DNA of 64,000 bases, taken from assembly GCA_963921195.1 (NCBI GenBank), contig OY992539.1, positions 214,998,314-215,062,313 of the forward strand, written 5' to 3'. This document shows positions 32,960 to 45,909 of this stretch, piece after piece (positions within the stretch are counted from its first letter, which is position 1; each line of letters starts with the position of its first letter). The translations under genes and the position numbers were made by a program. The notes under the pieces were generated by a model. That model was not told the origin of the DNA, ran no database searches, and saw only the letters and a list, made by a program, of their open reading frames with translations. The DNA comes from Pegoplata infirma. Lineage: Eukaryota > Arthropoda > Insecta > Diptera > Anthomyiidae.

Positions 32960-35900
32960 CAAAGGCAGCTTAAGATTCTCAGAAATTTTTCTACAAAAAA
33001 ATTCTCAGATTCTGAGAAAGTTTTCTCTTAAAAAGTTCTCAGATTCTAAGAAGTTTTTATTTAAAGAGAAATTTTTCAATTTATAAAAAATTCTCAGATT
33101 CTGAAAAATTTTTCTATAAAAAAATTTTAAGATTCTGAGAAATTTTTCTATAAAAAAAAATTTCAGATTCTGAGAAATTTTTTTATAAAAAAATTTTCAG
33201 ATTCTGGGAAGTTTTCTATGAAAACTTTTCAGAAAAATTTCTCAACATCTGAAAATTTTTGATAGAAAAATTATCTCAGAATCTGACAATTTTTTATAGA
33301 AAAATTTTTTTTTCAATTTTTTTAAAGCAAAATTTCTGAGTATCTGACAATTTTTTACAGACAAATTTCTCAGAATCTTAAAATTTTTTAATAAAAAAAT
33401 TTATCAGAATCTGAGAATTATTTACAGAAAAATTTCTCAGAATCTGAGAATTTTTTTTATAGAAAAATTTCTTAGATCCAAGAAATTTTTTTTGAAAAAT
33501 TTCTCAGATCTGAGAATTTTTTTTTTAGAAAAATTTCTTAGAATCTGAGAATTTGTACAGAAAAATTTGTCAGAATCTGAAATTTTTTATAGGAAAATTT
33601 CTCAGAATCTGAGAATTTTTTATAGGTAAATTTCTCAGAATCTAATAATTTTTTATAAAAATTTTATATAAAAAAATTTCAGATTCTGAGAAATTTTTCT
33701 ATAAAAAATTCTTAGATTTTGAGAAATTTTTCCATAAAAAAATCTAAGATTCTGGGAAGTTTTTATATAAAAATTTTCAGAAAAATTTTTCAGTATTTGA
33801 GAATTTTTTATAGAAAAATTATCTTAGAATCTGACAACTTTTTAGGAAAAATTTGTCAAAATCTGAGAAATTTTTTATAGAAAAATATTTTTGAAAATCT
33901 GAGAAAATTTTTAATTCTCTTAGAATTTTTAATAGAAAAAAATCTCAGAATCTGAGATAATTTTTTATAGGAAAATTTCTCAAAACTTTAGAATTTTTTT
34001 TATAGAAAAATTTTTCAAAATCTGAGAATTTTTTTATAGAAAAATTTCTAAGAATCAAAGAATTTTTTAATAGAAAAATGTCTCTGACAATCTGAGAGAT
34101 TTTTTTATAGAAAAATTTCTCAGAATCTGAGCGAATTTTTAATAGAAGTCAATATTTTAGAATCTGAGAGAATCTGATAGAATTTTTAATAATTTCTCAG
34201 AATCAAAGAGAATTTTTAATAAAAAAAAATCTCAGAATTTGAGAGAATTTTTGATAGAAGATTTTCTTGGAATCTGAGAGAGTTTTTAGAGAAAAATTTC
34301 TTAGATTCTGAGATTTTTTTCTATTAAAAATTCTAAGAGAATTAAAAATTTTCTCAGATTTTTAGAAATATTTTTCTACAAAAAATATCTCAGATTTTGA
34401 CAAATTTTTCCTAAAAAGTTGTCAGATTCTAAGATAATTTTTCTATAAAAAATTCTCAGATACTGAAAAATTTGTCTGAGAATTTTTATAGAAAAACTTC
34501 GCAGAATATTCGATTTTTTATGGAAAAATTTCTCAAAATCTAAGAATTCTTTATAGAAAAATTTCAGATTCTGAGAAATTTTCCTATAAAAAATTTCAGA
34601 TTCTGACAAATTTTTCTGTAAAAATATTCAGATTCTAAGAAATTTTTCTAAAAAAAAATTCTCATATCTGAGAAATTTTTCTAAAAAAAATTCTCAGATC
34701 TAAGAAATTTTTCTATAAAAAAATTCTCAGATTCTGAGAAATTTTTCTATAAAAAATTCTCATATTCTGAGAAATTTTTCTCAGATTCTGAGAAATTTTT
34801 CTGTAAAAAATTCTAAGATTCTAAGAAATTTTTCTCAGATTCTGAGAAATTTTTCTATAAAAAATTCTCAGACTCTAAGAATTTTTTTTTGGAAAAAAAT
34901 TAAAAGTTTCTGAGAAATTTTTCTATAAAAATTTTTCTATAAAAAAAATGTTCTGATCCTGAGAAATTTTTCTATAAAAAAATTCTCAGATTCTGAGAAA
35001 TTTTTCTAGAAAAAATTCTTATATTCTGAGAAATTTTTCTCAGATTCTGAGAAATTTTTCTATAAAAAATTCTCAGATTCTAAGAATTTTTTTTTGGAAA
35101 AAAAATTAAAAGTTTCTGAGAAATTTTTCTATAAAAATTGTCAGATTCATCCAACAAAATTTTCAGATACTGAGAAATTTTTCTGAAAAGTTTTTATGGA
35201 AAACTTCCCAGAATCTGAGAATTTTTTTTATAAAATTTTCTCAAAATCTGAGAATTTTTTATAGAAAAATTTCTTAGAATCTGAAAACTTTTTTATAAAA
35301 AAATTTCCCAGAATCTGAAAATTTTTTTATAGAAAAATTTCTCAGAATCTGAAAATTTTTTTATAGAAAAATTTTTCAGAATCGGAGAATTTTTTATAGA
35401 AAAATTTTTCAGAATCTGAGATTTTATTTATAGAAACATTTCTCAGAATCTGAGAATTTTTTTTATAAAAAAATTCCCAGAATCTGAAAATTTTTTTATA
35501 AAAAAATTTCTTAGAGTCTGAAAATTTTTTTATAGAAAAATTTCTCAGAATCAGAACATTTTTTTATAGAAAAATTTCTCAAATTCTGCAAATTTTTTAA
35601 TAGAAAAATTTCTCAAAGTCTGAGAGTTTTTTTATAAAAAAATTTCTCAGAATCTTAGAATTTTTACAGAAAAATTTCTCAGAATCTGAGAATTTTAATG
35701 GAAAAATTTCTCAGAATCTGAGAATTTTTTATAGAAAAATTTCTCAGAATCTGAGAGAATTTTTAATAGAAGTCAATATTTTACAATCTGAGAGAATCTG
35801 ATAGAATTTTTAATAATTTCTCAGAATCTAAGAGAATTTTTGATACAAAAAAAAAAATTCTCAGAATCTGAGAGAATTTTTTATAGAAGATTTCCTTAGA

Positions 35901-37175
35901 ATCTGAGAGAATTTTTAGAGAAAAATTTCTCAGAGTCTGAGACAATTTTTTATAGAAAAGTTTTTCAGAGTCTGAGAGAATTTTTTATAAAAAAAATTCC
36001 CAGGATCTGAGAGAATTTTTTATAGAAAAAATTCTCAGGATCTGAGAGAATTTTTTTAAGAAAATTTTTTTTTCAGATCCTTAGATTTCTTTTGTAGAAA
36101 AATAGAAAAATTTTTTAGAATCTGAGAATTTTCTATAGAAAAATTTTCAGAATCTAAGAATTTTTTGTAGAAAAATTTTTCAGAAAATGAAAATTGTTAA
36201 TGAAAAATAACTCAGAATCTGTAATTTTTTCAAAGAAAAATTTCTTTAAATCTGTGAATATGTTACAAAAATATTTCCCATATTCTGAAAATTTTCTGAA
36301 TATGGGAAAATGATCTGAGATCATTTTATGGAAAAATTTCTAAGAATCTAAGAATTATAAAAAAAATTCTCAGAAACTAAAATTTGATCAGAATCCGAAA
36401 ATTACTCAGAATTTTTTTATGTTTTTTTTTTTTTTTACATTTTTAAAAAATTTTTTTTAGAATATGAAAATTTTTTATAAAAAAATTTCTTAGAATTTTG
36501 TTCATCTTTTTTTTTAAATCTGAGAATTTTTTAGAATATGAGAATTTTTTATAGAAAAATTTCTTAAAATATGAAAATTTTTTATAGAAATATTTTGTCA
36601 GAATCAAAATTTTTTTGTACAGAAAATTTCTCAAATTCTGGAAAAAAAAAATTATTAAAAATTCTCAGATTCTAAGTCTCAGATTCTGAAAAACTTTCCT
36701 GTACAAAATTCTCAGATTCTGAGAAAATATTTAGATTCTGAGAAATTTTTGTATAAAAATATTTTTGTTTAAAAAATTCTTAGATTCTGAGAAATTTTTC
36801 CTAAAAAAAGTCTTAGATCCTTAGACATTTTTATTTTGATTCAGATAATTTTTTTCTATATAAAAAAGTTTCAGATTTGAGGCATTTTTCTGTGTAGAAA
36901 AATCTTAGATACTGATATATATTTTTTCTATATTAAACATCTTAGATTCTGAGACAATTTTTCTGTATTAAACATCTTAGATTCTGAGAAATTTTTTCTC
37001 AGATTTTCTATATAAAGAAACTCTCAGATTCTGAGTCATATTTTCTATATAAAAAAATCTTAGATTCAAAGACAATTTTGAATAGATATAGAAAACGTCT
37101 CATATTCTAAACATTTTTCTGCATAGAAAAAGTTTTAGATTCTGAAATATTTTTTTTTATATAAAAAAAAATCTT
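32960..37175. repeat. Dyad satellite array with orientation switches
   Basis: About 4.2 kb of units of roughly 31-37 bp: 'aaatttctcagaatctgagaattttttataga' in one orientation and its reverse 'attctgagaaatttttctataaaaaattctcag' in the other. I read reverse at about 32.96-33.23, forward to 33.65, reverse to 33.78, forward to 34.33, reverse to 35.17, forward to about 36.4 and reverse to the end. Units contain TTCTCAGAA or its complement. Divergence is moderate, lengths vary, and no open frame is meaningful. Confidence 0.9.
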
Positions 37176-37912
37176 ACTTTCTCTTTTTAATTTGAACAAT
37201 CAACATGTTTTAGGCGTTGACCTCCTCTTCATATATATAATCCTTAGTTAAAGCTTATGGTTTAACTAATTTAAATCACTTAAATAATGTAATAAATAAT
37301 TCATTTCTATAGAAATTGAGCATATTTATTTATACATTGGCCTATCTATCAATCATTGTGATGGTTTTATTTGTAATTTTTTTATTCGCCATTAGTAGCC
37401 ATTACATGATTTTTATCATGAAGTATATATTTTTTTCACAGAATCCGAATTTTTTTGATTTTTATTTACAATTTGATTCATATAAAAAGCTATTAAGCTG
37501 ATTATTATTGTGAATTAACGGAAGTACTTACGTTAACGTGTATACTGTTGAACAAAATCAACTGAAGTACAGTGATTTTATAGGAAGAGATTTGAAATTA
37601 TATAGAAATTTAAGAAATTTATGGTAAAGTAAAACGTTAAAGATCAAAAGTTAATTCAACAATTTGTTAAAGCAATTTAAAAAGATGATTTAATAAAATT
37701 TTAGGCAAACGGACTTTATTGTAAAAGAAAAAAAAAAAAACGACCTCTGGCGGTGGTCTTAAACATAAGTTGGCAATCTCATTAAACTATTCAAAAATAA
37801 AAAAATGAATACTTTGTATAAAAAATATTTGGCGAAGAGAATTAAAGGACTTTATATATTTTTTAGAACTAATAATTTCTGTAGAATTTAAAAAAAATCT
37901 ATCTTAGTAATT
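37176..37912. other. AT-rich spacer between satellite blocks
   Basis: No repeat unit, gene or RNA recognised. A short hydrophobic open frame near 37316-37501 has no family resemblance. Confidence 0.45.
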
Positions 37913-38173
37913 AAACTGTATCAAAAACCACCTAGGCGTATGATTTATTTAGAATAGAAGCATTAAAACAACATGACGTATGATTGATATTAATTAAGAT
38001 TACAATTAGGTATGCTAAACGGGAAGTCCCAAAATTCCGGGAATGACGAATTTCGAATCAAATTCCTGGGATTTGTAAAAAACAATCCCGTTTGACAACC
38101 CTAATTCCAATCTTAATTAATATTTTTTTTTTTTTAAATAAATCATACGCCTAGGTGTTTTTTTATACAGTTT
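37913..38173. mobile_element. Foldback element, 261 bp
   Basis: 'aaactgtatcaaaaaccacctaggcgtatgatttattta' is mirrored at the right end with few differences. Further inside, 'aattaagatt' and 'aaacgggaagtccca' are mirrored by 'tgggatttg...atcccgttt' and 'aatcttaatt'. Two inverted layers suggest one foldback nested in another. Confidence 0.75.
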
Positions 38174-38887
38174 CATTTATAATTATTTTTTTTTTTGTTT
38201 AAATTCTATAGAATTTTTATTTGAATACATAAAAAAATTCCAAACATTTCAAAAAAATAGTAGTAATTCTTTAATTATATTTAAACAATTCAGTAGAATT
38301 TAATAAAAATCTATTAAAATCAATTTATATTAGTCAGTTGAAAAATTTTGAATAAACTTAAATATTTATAGCAACAGACTGCATAGAAATTTTCAGTAAA
38401 TGTATTAAAATTCAAAAAACGTAAAAAATTTAACTTTTGTTAAAAAAAACTTGTTTAACAACTAGAATACATATTTAAATACTATAAAGTTGAATGCAAG
38501 GGAGACATTTTTTTCGAAATGAAAACTGTGCCAGAATCTGAGAATATTTTTAAAGGAACCATTCTAAGAATCAGAACCTTTTCTATCTAGGACAAATGTA
38601 TGGGAACTTAGGACTTTTTCTATATAGAAAAAATGTCTCAGAATCTGAGACTTTTTCTATATAAAAAAAAACATGTCTCAGTATCTGAGACTTTTTCTGT
38701 TTGAAAAATGTCTTAGAATCTGAAAAAATGTCTCAGAATATCTTAGATTTTTCATACAGAAAAACTTTTTCAGAATCTGGGAATATTTCATAGAAAAATT
38801 TTATTAATCTGAATTTTTTTAGAATCTGAGAATTCCTTAGAGAAAATTTTCTCAAAATCTGAGAATATTTTATAGAATTATTACTCA

Positions 38888-39464
38888 CAAGGAAAGTACT
38901 CAACCCTTATGAACCGATTTGCATGAAACGTAAAATATATATAAAAAGAGACAATTCTAAGGTTGGGGTGTCTAGGCTTATCGGCCATATCGCGGATTTA
39001 GGGGTTCAAAACATGGGTCAAAAAATGGCGAAAAAATCGTTTTTTGGATTTTTCAGCCATTTCTTTCTAAGAAACTATATGATGTTTACATATGAGAAGA
39101 AAGGCTTTTTTAATACCTATTCAACGGTGGCATAACCTTGTAAAAGTTTGGCTTCGTTAAAAACTTTTTTCATGAAAATGTGTAAATTTTGGGAGAAGAC
39201 ATTGACCTACGATGTCCATATGAATATGAAATAATCCTTATTAAATTTAAGCCGACACGGATTTTTTCTCTAGAGGATATTCCTATTAGTTCGGGAGTTA
39301 TCGAAATTTTCTCGGAGGTCCACATTGTTTCATAAGGGGACAACGAAATTTTGAATCACTGATATGGCCGATAAGCCGAGACACCCCAACCTTAAAATCG
39401 TCTCTTTTATGTATATTTTAAGTTTCAGGCAAATCGGTTCATAAGGGTTGAGATACTTCCCTTG
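38888..39464. mobile_element. MITE, 577 bp, inserted in the satellite (TCA duplication)
   Basis: Ends CAAGGAAAGTACTCAACCCT and, reversed, CAAGGGAAGTATCTCAACCC; the arms then share 'ttatgaaccgatttgc', 'gagacaattctaaggttggggtgtct' and 'cttatcggccatatc'. TCA lies at 38885-38887 and 39465-39467. The CAAGGgAAGTctC terminus and 3-bp TNA duplication link it to the MITE at 15131-15729. Confidence 0.83.
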
Positions 39465-41864
39465 TCAGAATATTTTAATTTGTTTTTAGAAAATTTCTCA
39501 GAATCTGAGCATTTCTTTATAGAAAAATTTCTCAGAATTTGAGAACTTTATTATAGAAAAATTTCTCAGAATCTCAGACGATTTTTTATATAAAATTTCT
39601 CAGAATCTGAGAGAATTTTTTATTAAAAAATTTCTTAGAATCTGAGAGAAAATAAAAAAATTCTCAGAATCTGATCACTTTTTTATAGAACAATTTTTCA
39701 GAATATGAGAATTTTTTATAGAAATATTTGAAAAATTTCTCAGAATCTGAGAATTTTTTATTGAATCATTTTTTAGAATCTTAAAGTTTTTTTTATAAAA
39801 TATTTCTTACAATTTTTTTATATAAAAATTTCTTAGAATCTGAGAACTATTTATATAAAAAATATTCAGAATATGATCGCTTTTTTATAGAAAATTTTTT
39901 CAGAATCTGAGAGAATTTTTTATAGAAAAACTTCTCAGAATATGAGAGAATTTTTAATAGAAAAATTTCTCAGAATCTGAGAAAATTTTTTTGTAGAAAA
40001 CTTTCTCAGAATCTGAGAGAATTTTTTATATAAAAATTTCTCAGAATCTAATCACTTTTTTATAGAATTTTTTTTTAGAATATGAGAATTTTTTATAGAA
40101 ATATTTCTCAGAATCTGACAATTTTTTTACGAAAAATTTCTTAGAATCTAAGAGAATTTTTTAAAGAAAAATTTCTCAGAATCTGAGAGAATTTTTTTTA
40201 GAAAAATTTCTCAGAATCTGGGATAATTTTCTCAGAATCCGAAATATTTTTTTTTAGTAAGATTTTTCAGAATCTAAGAGAATTTTTTAAGGAAACATTT
40301 CTCAGAATCTAAGAGAATTTTTTATAGAAAAATTTAGCAGAATCTGAGAGAATTTTTTATTGAACAATTTCTCAGAATCTGAGAGAATTTTTTATAGAAA
40401 CATTTCTCAGAATTTGAGAGAATTTTTTATAGAAAAATTTCTCAGAATCTGAGAGAATTTTTTATTAAAAAATTTCTTAGAACCTGAAAACTTTTTACAT
40501 AAAAAATTTCTTAGAATCTGATCACTTTTTTATTGAAAAATTTCTCAGAACATAAGAGAACTATTAATAGAACAATTTCTCAGAATCTGAGAAAAATTTT
40601 TATAGAAAAATTTCTCAGAACATAAGAGAACTATTAATAGAACAATTTCTCAGAATCTGAGAGAATTTTTAATTGAAAAATTTCTCAGAATTTGAGAGAA
40701 TTTTTTATTGAAAAATTTCTCAGAATCTGAGAGAATTTTTTATAGAAAAATTTCTCAGAATCTGAGAGAATTTTTTATAGAAAACTTCTCAGAATCTGAG
40801 AGAATTTTTGATAGAAAAATTTCTCAGAATCAGAGAAAATTTTTTGTAGAAGAATTTTTCAGAATCTGAGAGAATTTTTTATAGAACATTTTGTCTATTT
40901 AAAAAAAGAATTTCAGATTCTAAAACACTTTTTCTACATAAAAAAAGCTTGGATTATGAAACATTTTTTCAATATAGAAAAAGACTCAGTTCTGTCTTAG
41001 AATCTAAAACTGATTCAGAATCTGAGACTTTTTCTATATAAAAAAAAATTCTCAGCATCTGAGACAGAATTTGAGATTTTTTTATAGAAAAATTTCACAG
41101 AGTCTGAGAATTTTTTAAGAATCATTTTTTTAGAATTTTTTTTATAGAAATATTTCTCAGAATCTGAGAAATTTTTTATAGAAAAATTTCTTAGAATCTA
41201 AAAACTTTTTATATAAACATTTCTCAGAATCTGATCACTTTTTTATAGAAAAATTTTTCAGAATATGAGAATTTTTTATATAAGAATTTCTCGAATTCTG
41301 AGAGTTTTTTTATAGACAAATTTCTCAGAATCTGAGAGAATTTTTTATAGAAAAATTTCTCAGAACATAAGAGAACTATTAATAAAACAATTTCTCAGAA
41401 TCTGAGAGAATTTTAATTGAAAAATTTCTCAGAATCTGAGAGAATTTTTAATAGAAAATTTTTTCAGAATCTGAGAGAATTTTTTATAGAAAAATTTCTC
41501 AGAATTTGAGAGAGTATTTTAATGAAAATTTCTTAGAATCTGAGAGAATTTTTTAGGAAAACTTTCTCAGAATCTGAGAGCATTTTTTACAAAAAAATTC
41601 TGTGACAATTTTTATATGAAAAAGTGTCAGATTCTCATTTTTTTTTTAATTTTTGGATTCTAAAGCACTGTTTCTATATAAAAACTGCTTGGATTCTGAG
41701 ACATTTTTTTAATATAGAAAAAGACTCAGGTTCTGGGACATGTTTTCTATATAGACAAAGTCTCAGATTCTGATACATTTTTCTCAGATTCTGAGACATT
41801 TTTTTGTATATTGAAGTAGTCTCAGTTACGGATATCTGAGACGTGTCTCAGAATCTAAGACTTT

Positions 41865-42235
41865 TTCTATATAGAAAAAATGTCTCAGAATCTGAGACTA
41901 TTTCTATATAGAAAAAATGTCTCAGAATCTGAGACTTTTTCTATATAGAAAAAATGTCTCAGAATCTGAGACTTTTTCTATATAGAAAAAATGTCTCAGA
42001 ATCTGAGACTTTTTCTATATAGAAAAAATGTCTCAGAATCTGAGACTTTTTCTATATAGAAAAAATGTCTCAGAATCTGAGACTTTTTCTATATAGAAAA
42101 AATGTCTCAGAATCTGAGACTTTTTCTATATAGAAAAAATGTCTCAGAATCTGAGACTTTTTCTATATAGAAAAAATGTCTCAGAATCTGAGACTTTTTC
42201 TATATAGAAAAAAAATTTCTCAGAATCTGAGACTT
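41865..42235. repeat. Homogeneous 37-bp satellite core, about 10 copies
   Basis: Nearly identical units of 37 bp: ATGTCTCAGAATCTGAGAC followed by TTTTTCTATATAGAAAAA. Both halves are self-complementary apart from one centre base in the first. Identity far above that of the surrounding array shows recent local amplification. Confidence 0.92.
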
Positions 42236-42490
42236 TTTTTTTCAGAATCTGAAACTTTTTCCATACAAAAAAATTTCCAAGAATCTGAGACTTTTTCTAT
42301 ATAGATAAAAATGTCTCAGAATCTGAGACTTTTTCTATATAGAAACTGCGACTTTTTCTACATAGAAAAAATTTCTTAGTATCTGATACTTTTTTATATA
42401 GAAAAAATGTCTCAGAATTTAAATCTTTTTCTATATAGGAAACATTTTTTTGATACAGAAAAAATTTTTCAAATTCTAGAAATTTTTTTC

Positions 42491-43489
42491 TAAAGAAAAA
42501 AAATTATATAAATTCCCACCTATTGCAAAAATCATGTTCGTGTTTTTTTAACATATGTTTTTTTTGTTGTTGAGAAATTTCTACATGTAAAATAACTTTA
42601 AAATAAATCTAAACATGTTGTTTTTATATACCTGTTACAATAGTTGTCTGTCCTTCGTGTTTTGCTTTTAACCCATACTGACCACCCTCATAAAGTACTG
42701 GTCTGTCTGTCAGTAGTTGTGTAGTTTATTTAAACAAATTCAAATACAATTTCAATTGATTTTGTTAAGTCAAGCATTTGTAATTCAACATATTATCTCT
42801 TACACTCTATTACTATTTACTACAACACATACTACTACAACACATACTACTACATTCACACATAAAAAAGTAAAGCATTGTGTCCAAAACCCTTTAGGGA
42901 TACACAAACATGTATAGTTACTTACAAAATTAAGCATACACTTTACAGAATTAAGTTTTTTTTTTACAAATTTCCCAAATTCTGTTTATTTTCTTTCAAA
43001 AATTTTATGTTTTGAAAATATTTATGGCTTTTTAAATTCTAATTAATTTTTATTAAAAATAAAAATTGTTTTATTCGACCTTTAAAATATTATATTTTGA
43101 ATAGGTTTATTCTAGCTCGAGTTCATTATTTTCTTTACTAATTAAAATAGTTTTTTTTTTATTTTAATTAATTTCGTTGAAGTTGCTCGAGTATTCGTTC
43201 AATTTTAACATTAACTGTTTGTACTTGTATAAATTGCATGCATTATTATTTTGTAAAAAACGTAAAGTTTGAAGTGTAATGGAAATTTCTTGTTTGTAAA
43301 TTTTCAATATTCAAATGTTAAGGGAACTAAGAATAAATAGAAAAATAAAATTCTAACACACTTTACACACAATTTTAAGGCTAGAAGGCAAATTAGAAAA
43401 TAATGTGTATGGGAATGTTACTAAAACGAATTGATCTAATTTAAAGAATTTAAGTAAATTGAAATTGATTACATTAAAGTCAATTAAAC
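42491..43489. other. AT-rich spacer
   Basis: Contains 'actactacaacacat' repeated twice near 42822-42855, and at 43095-43150 a solo copy of the 'aggtttattctagctcgag..cattattttctttacta' terminus seen in the 44044-44645 foldback. No gene supported. Confidence 0.45.
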
Positions 43490-43960
43490 CACACTGTCTA
43501 CAAAAAGTCTAAAATTTTTAATAAATTTTTCTGTAGAAAAAAATATGATTTTTAGTAATTTTATTCATAGAACAAGTCTTAGAGAACAAGAAATTTTTTC
43601 TATCGAAAAAAAGTCTCACGTTCTAACAGAGTTTTTCTAGTAAAAAATCTCAGATTTTGAGACATTTTTCTGATAAAAAAAGTTTCAGATTCTTAGACAT
43701 TTTTCCTGTAGAAAAAATATCAGATGCAAAGAATTTTTGTCTATAGAAAAAGCAAGGTTCTGAATTTTATTAAATGAAAATAATCAGATTAAGATGCATT
43801 TAAAAAAAACTCAAGTTCTAGATTTTCCCCTAAAAAACATTCAAATTCTTTAACATCTTTCCGGTAAAAAAATATCAGATAGTGACAAATATTTATAACG
43901 ACAAAATTTCGGATACTGAAATATATTTTTAAAGAGAAATCCAGATATTATTTAATTTTT
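43490..43960. repeat. Dyad satellite, highly diverged outlier
   Basis: Ragged 'gtctcagattttgagacatttttctgat' type units, about 12 in number, at much lower mutual similarity than the main arrays. Confidence 0.7.
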
Positions 43961-44043
43961 TTTAAGAGCCCATCCCCCGTAGATCCACTTCGCCATAACT
44001 TAAAAAAAAAACACTTCTGATTAATTTTTATTAAAAAAAAATA

Positions 44044-44645
44044 TTTGATTAGGTATATTCTAGCTCGAGGTTATTATTTTCTTTACTAATTAGAACTATG
44101 ATTTTGTCATAGAATAGAATTGTGTTGGTCATTTTTGCAAGACTTAATCGACACGTGTTTCGAAATTTGTCAGATTCCATTGTCAAGATTATTAAGCAAA
44201 TATAAAAACTCTATACTACAAGTAGCAAAGAGATTTTTATGACAAATCGTTAATGATCAAACTAAAATATTAATATATATTCGACTCTACTCCCATTGGA
44301 AATATGAAGAGAAGTTGGTTAATTGATGATCGTGATCTTACTACGATGCTACAATTTTCGTCTTCAAATTCCCAATGAGGTAGATTCGAATATGTATAAA
44401 TATTTTAGCTTTGTCATTAAAATCCCTTTGCTACTTGTAATATAGGGTTTTTAAATTTGCTAAATAATCATGACAATGGAATCTGACAAATTCCGAAACA
44501 CGTGTCGATTAAGTCTTGCAAAAATGACCAACACAAATAAATTTAAAACAGAAAAATATTTTTTTTGAAAATTATTCTATGAGAATATCATAGTTTTAAT
44601 AAGTAAAGGAAATAATGACCTCGAGCTAGAATAAACCTACTCAAA
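44044..44645. mobile_element. Foldback element, about 600 bp, arms about 290 bp
   Basis: Left 'gattaggtatattctagctcgaggttattattttctttacta' is mirrored by right 'tagtaaaggaaataatgacctcgagctagaataaacctactc' (with minor changes). Inner matches include 'gtgttggtcatttttgcaagacttaatcgacacgtgtttcg', 'cattgtca', 'actacaagtagcaaagagattttatgacaa' and 'gaatctac..cccattgg'. Loop near 44320-44350. Solo termini occur at 26286 and 43095. Confidence 0.85.
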
Positions 44646-44659
44646 AACAACTACTAAAT

Positions 44660-45790
44660 AAATAAAAAAAAAAATATAAATAATTTCGAAAAGTAAAATT
44701 TATTTAAAAAATACAACACAATAAATTAAAAAATAAATAAATATCTTATAAAATAATTAACAAAAAATCTTAATAAATAAAATAATCAAAATTATAATTA
44801 TTTAAATTAAAAATAAATACTTAGCAAGCTATTGCTTAAAAATTCTGAATAAATTAAACTTTAACTTATATAATGATCAAACAAAATCTATTGAATATTT
44901 TTGTTGTATATTAATCAGCATTTGGATAAAATGATTAATTAAATTTTTGATTAATTAACAGTTTGCTTTACGAAAATTCTATGCACCAATACACTGAAAA
45001 ATAAATAAATTGAAATGTTGAGTAATCTTCGAAATCAACCGATTAACTTATCCATATAATGATTATTTTATTTATCAGTCAAAGTATCAATAAATCAGTC
45101 AATCAATCAATTTATCACTTAATTAATCATTTCATCAACCAATCAGCTGATTATCACAACGTCAAATAATTAATTAATCAATAATTTTTCCTATAATCCA
45201 TTTATAAATATCAATTGATCAATTTATATGTTAGTAAATTTATCAATTAATGTATTAGTTAATCAATTGTTGTGTTTTTCAATTATATGTACTTATTAAG
45301 TACATTTTCTAATATTACCCCAAAAGTGTGCTTTAAAAATGCTAAAAAGTTCAAATAATGAAAGTTTTAAACAAAAGAGCTTTTACTTCCTACATGATTT
45401 AATGGGGATATTTATTGTGCGCCCTTAAAGTATGCTATAAGAATATTACAAAAGCTCTGTATAAAATACATTCCACAACAGGGAGTGTCAAATGTGTGCT
45501 AATCTTAAATAATAATAATATTTATTAAGTACACATATTGTATGGTAAATCCTAATCCAAATGATTGCAAAACACAGCTAATAAATATTATTTACTTAAC
45601 ATATTAATCATTAAATAATTCATTTATTTAATCAATCTATTAGTTTTACAACCGATTAATCAATATGTCAATTAATTATTTAATTTATAAATTAATAAAA
45701 AATTGAATAGTAAGCTAATCGAACAATTAATCAAATAGTATTCAATTAATCACATGATAAATTAATAGAGAAAAAAACAATTAACAATGT
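44660..45790. repeat. Degenerate AATC-rich DNA
   Basis: Dense in 'aatcaatcaat', 'attaatcaat' and 'aattaatta' with many interruptions. It looks like an old, decayed version of the CAAT tetranucleotide found perfect at 50369-53824. 45301-45600 is less repetitive. No gene. Confidence 0.6.
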
Positions 45791-45909
45791 TTAACAAATG
45801 TGACGTGACTTAATAAACGTATTTGGCCTGAGACAAAAAAAAAATTGAAAGTACCCTACATACAAATAAAAAATATAAAAAAATTGTGTACGTTTTGGGG
45901 ATAATGCAA

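Larger units (their letters stand above)
38515..42490. repeat. Dyad satellite array, second block
   Basis: Same family as 32960-37175, mostly in the forward orientation ('aaaaatttctcagaatctgagagaattttttatag', about 36 bp). It is interrupted by the MITE at 38888-39464. Several segments repeat at a higher order, for example 'cataagagaactattaatagaacaatttctcagaatctgaga' near 40550, 40620 and 41345. Confidence 0.9.

Noticed and set aside
34376..34609. Open frames of 60-80 codons in the satellite (also 36443-36634)
   Set aside because: Peptides are simple translations of the repeat (IRFFYRKIL-like), with no selection visible.
41865..42235. Heat-shock elements in the satellite
   Set aside because: Heat-shock elements need GAA and TTC spaced by two bases; here the spacing is three, which is the STAT arrangement instead, and that holds only in the other arrays.
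32960..42490. CRISPR-like array because of regular short repeats
   Set aside because: No unique spacers; repeats run into one another with variable length, and the DNA is from an animal.
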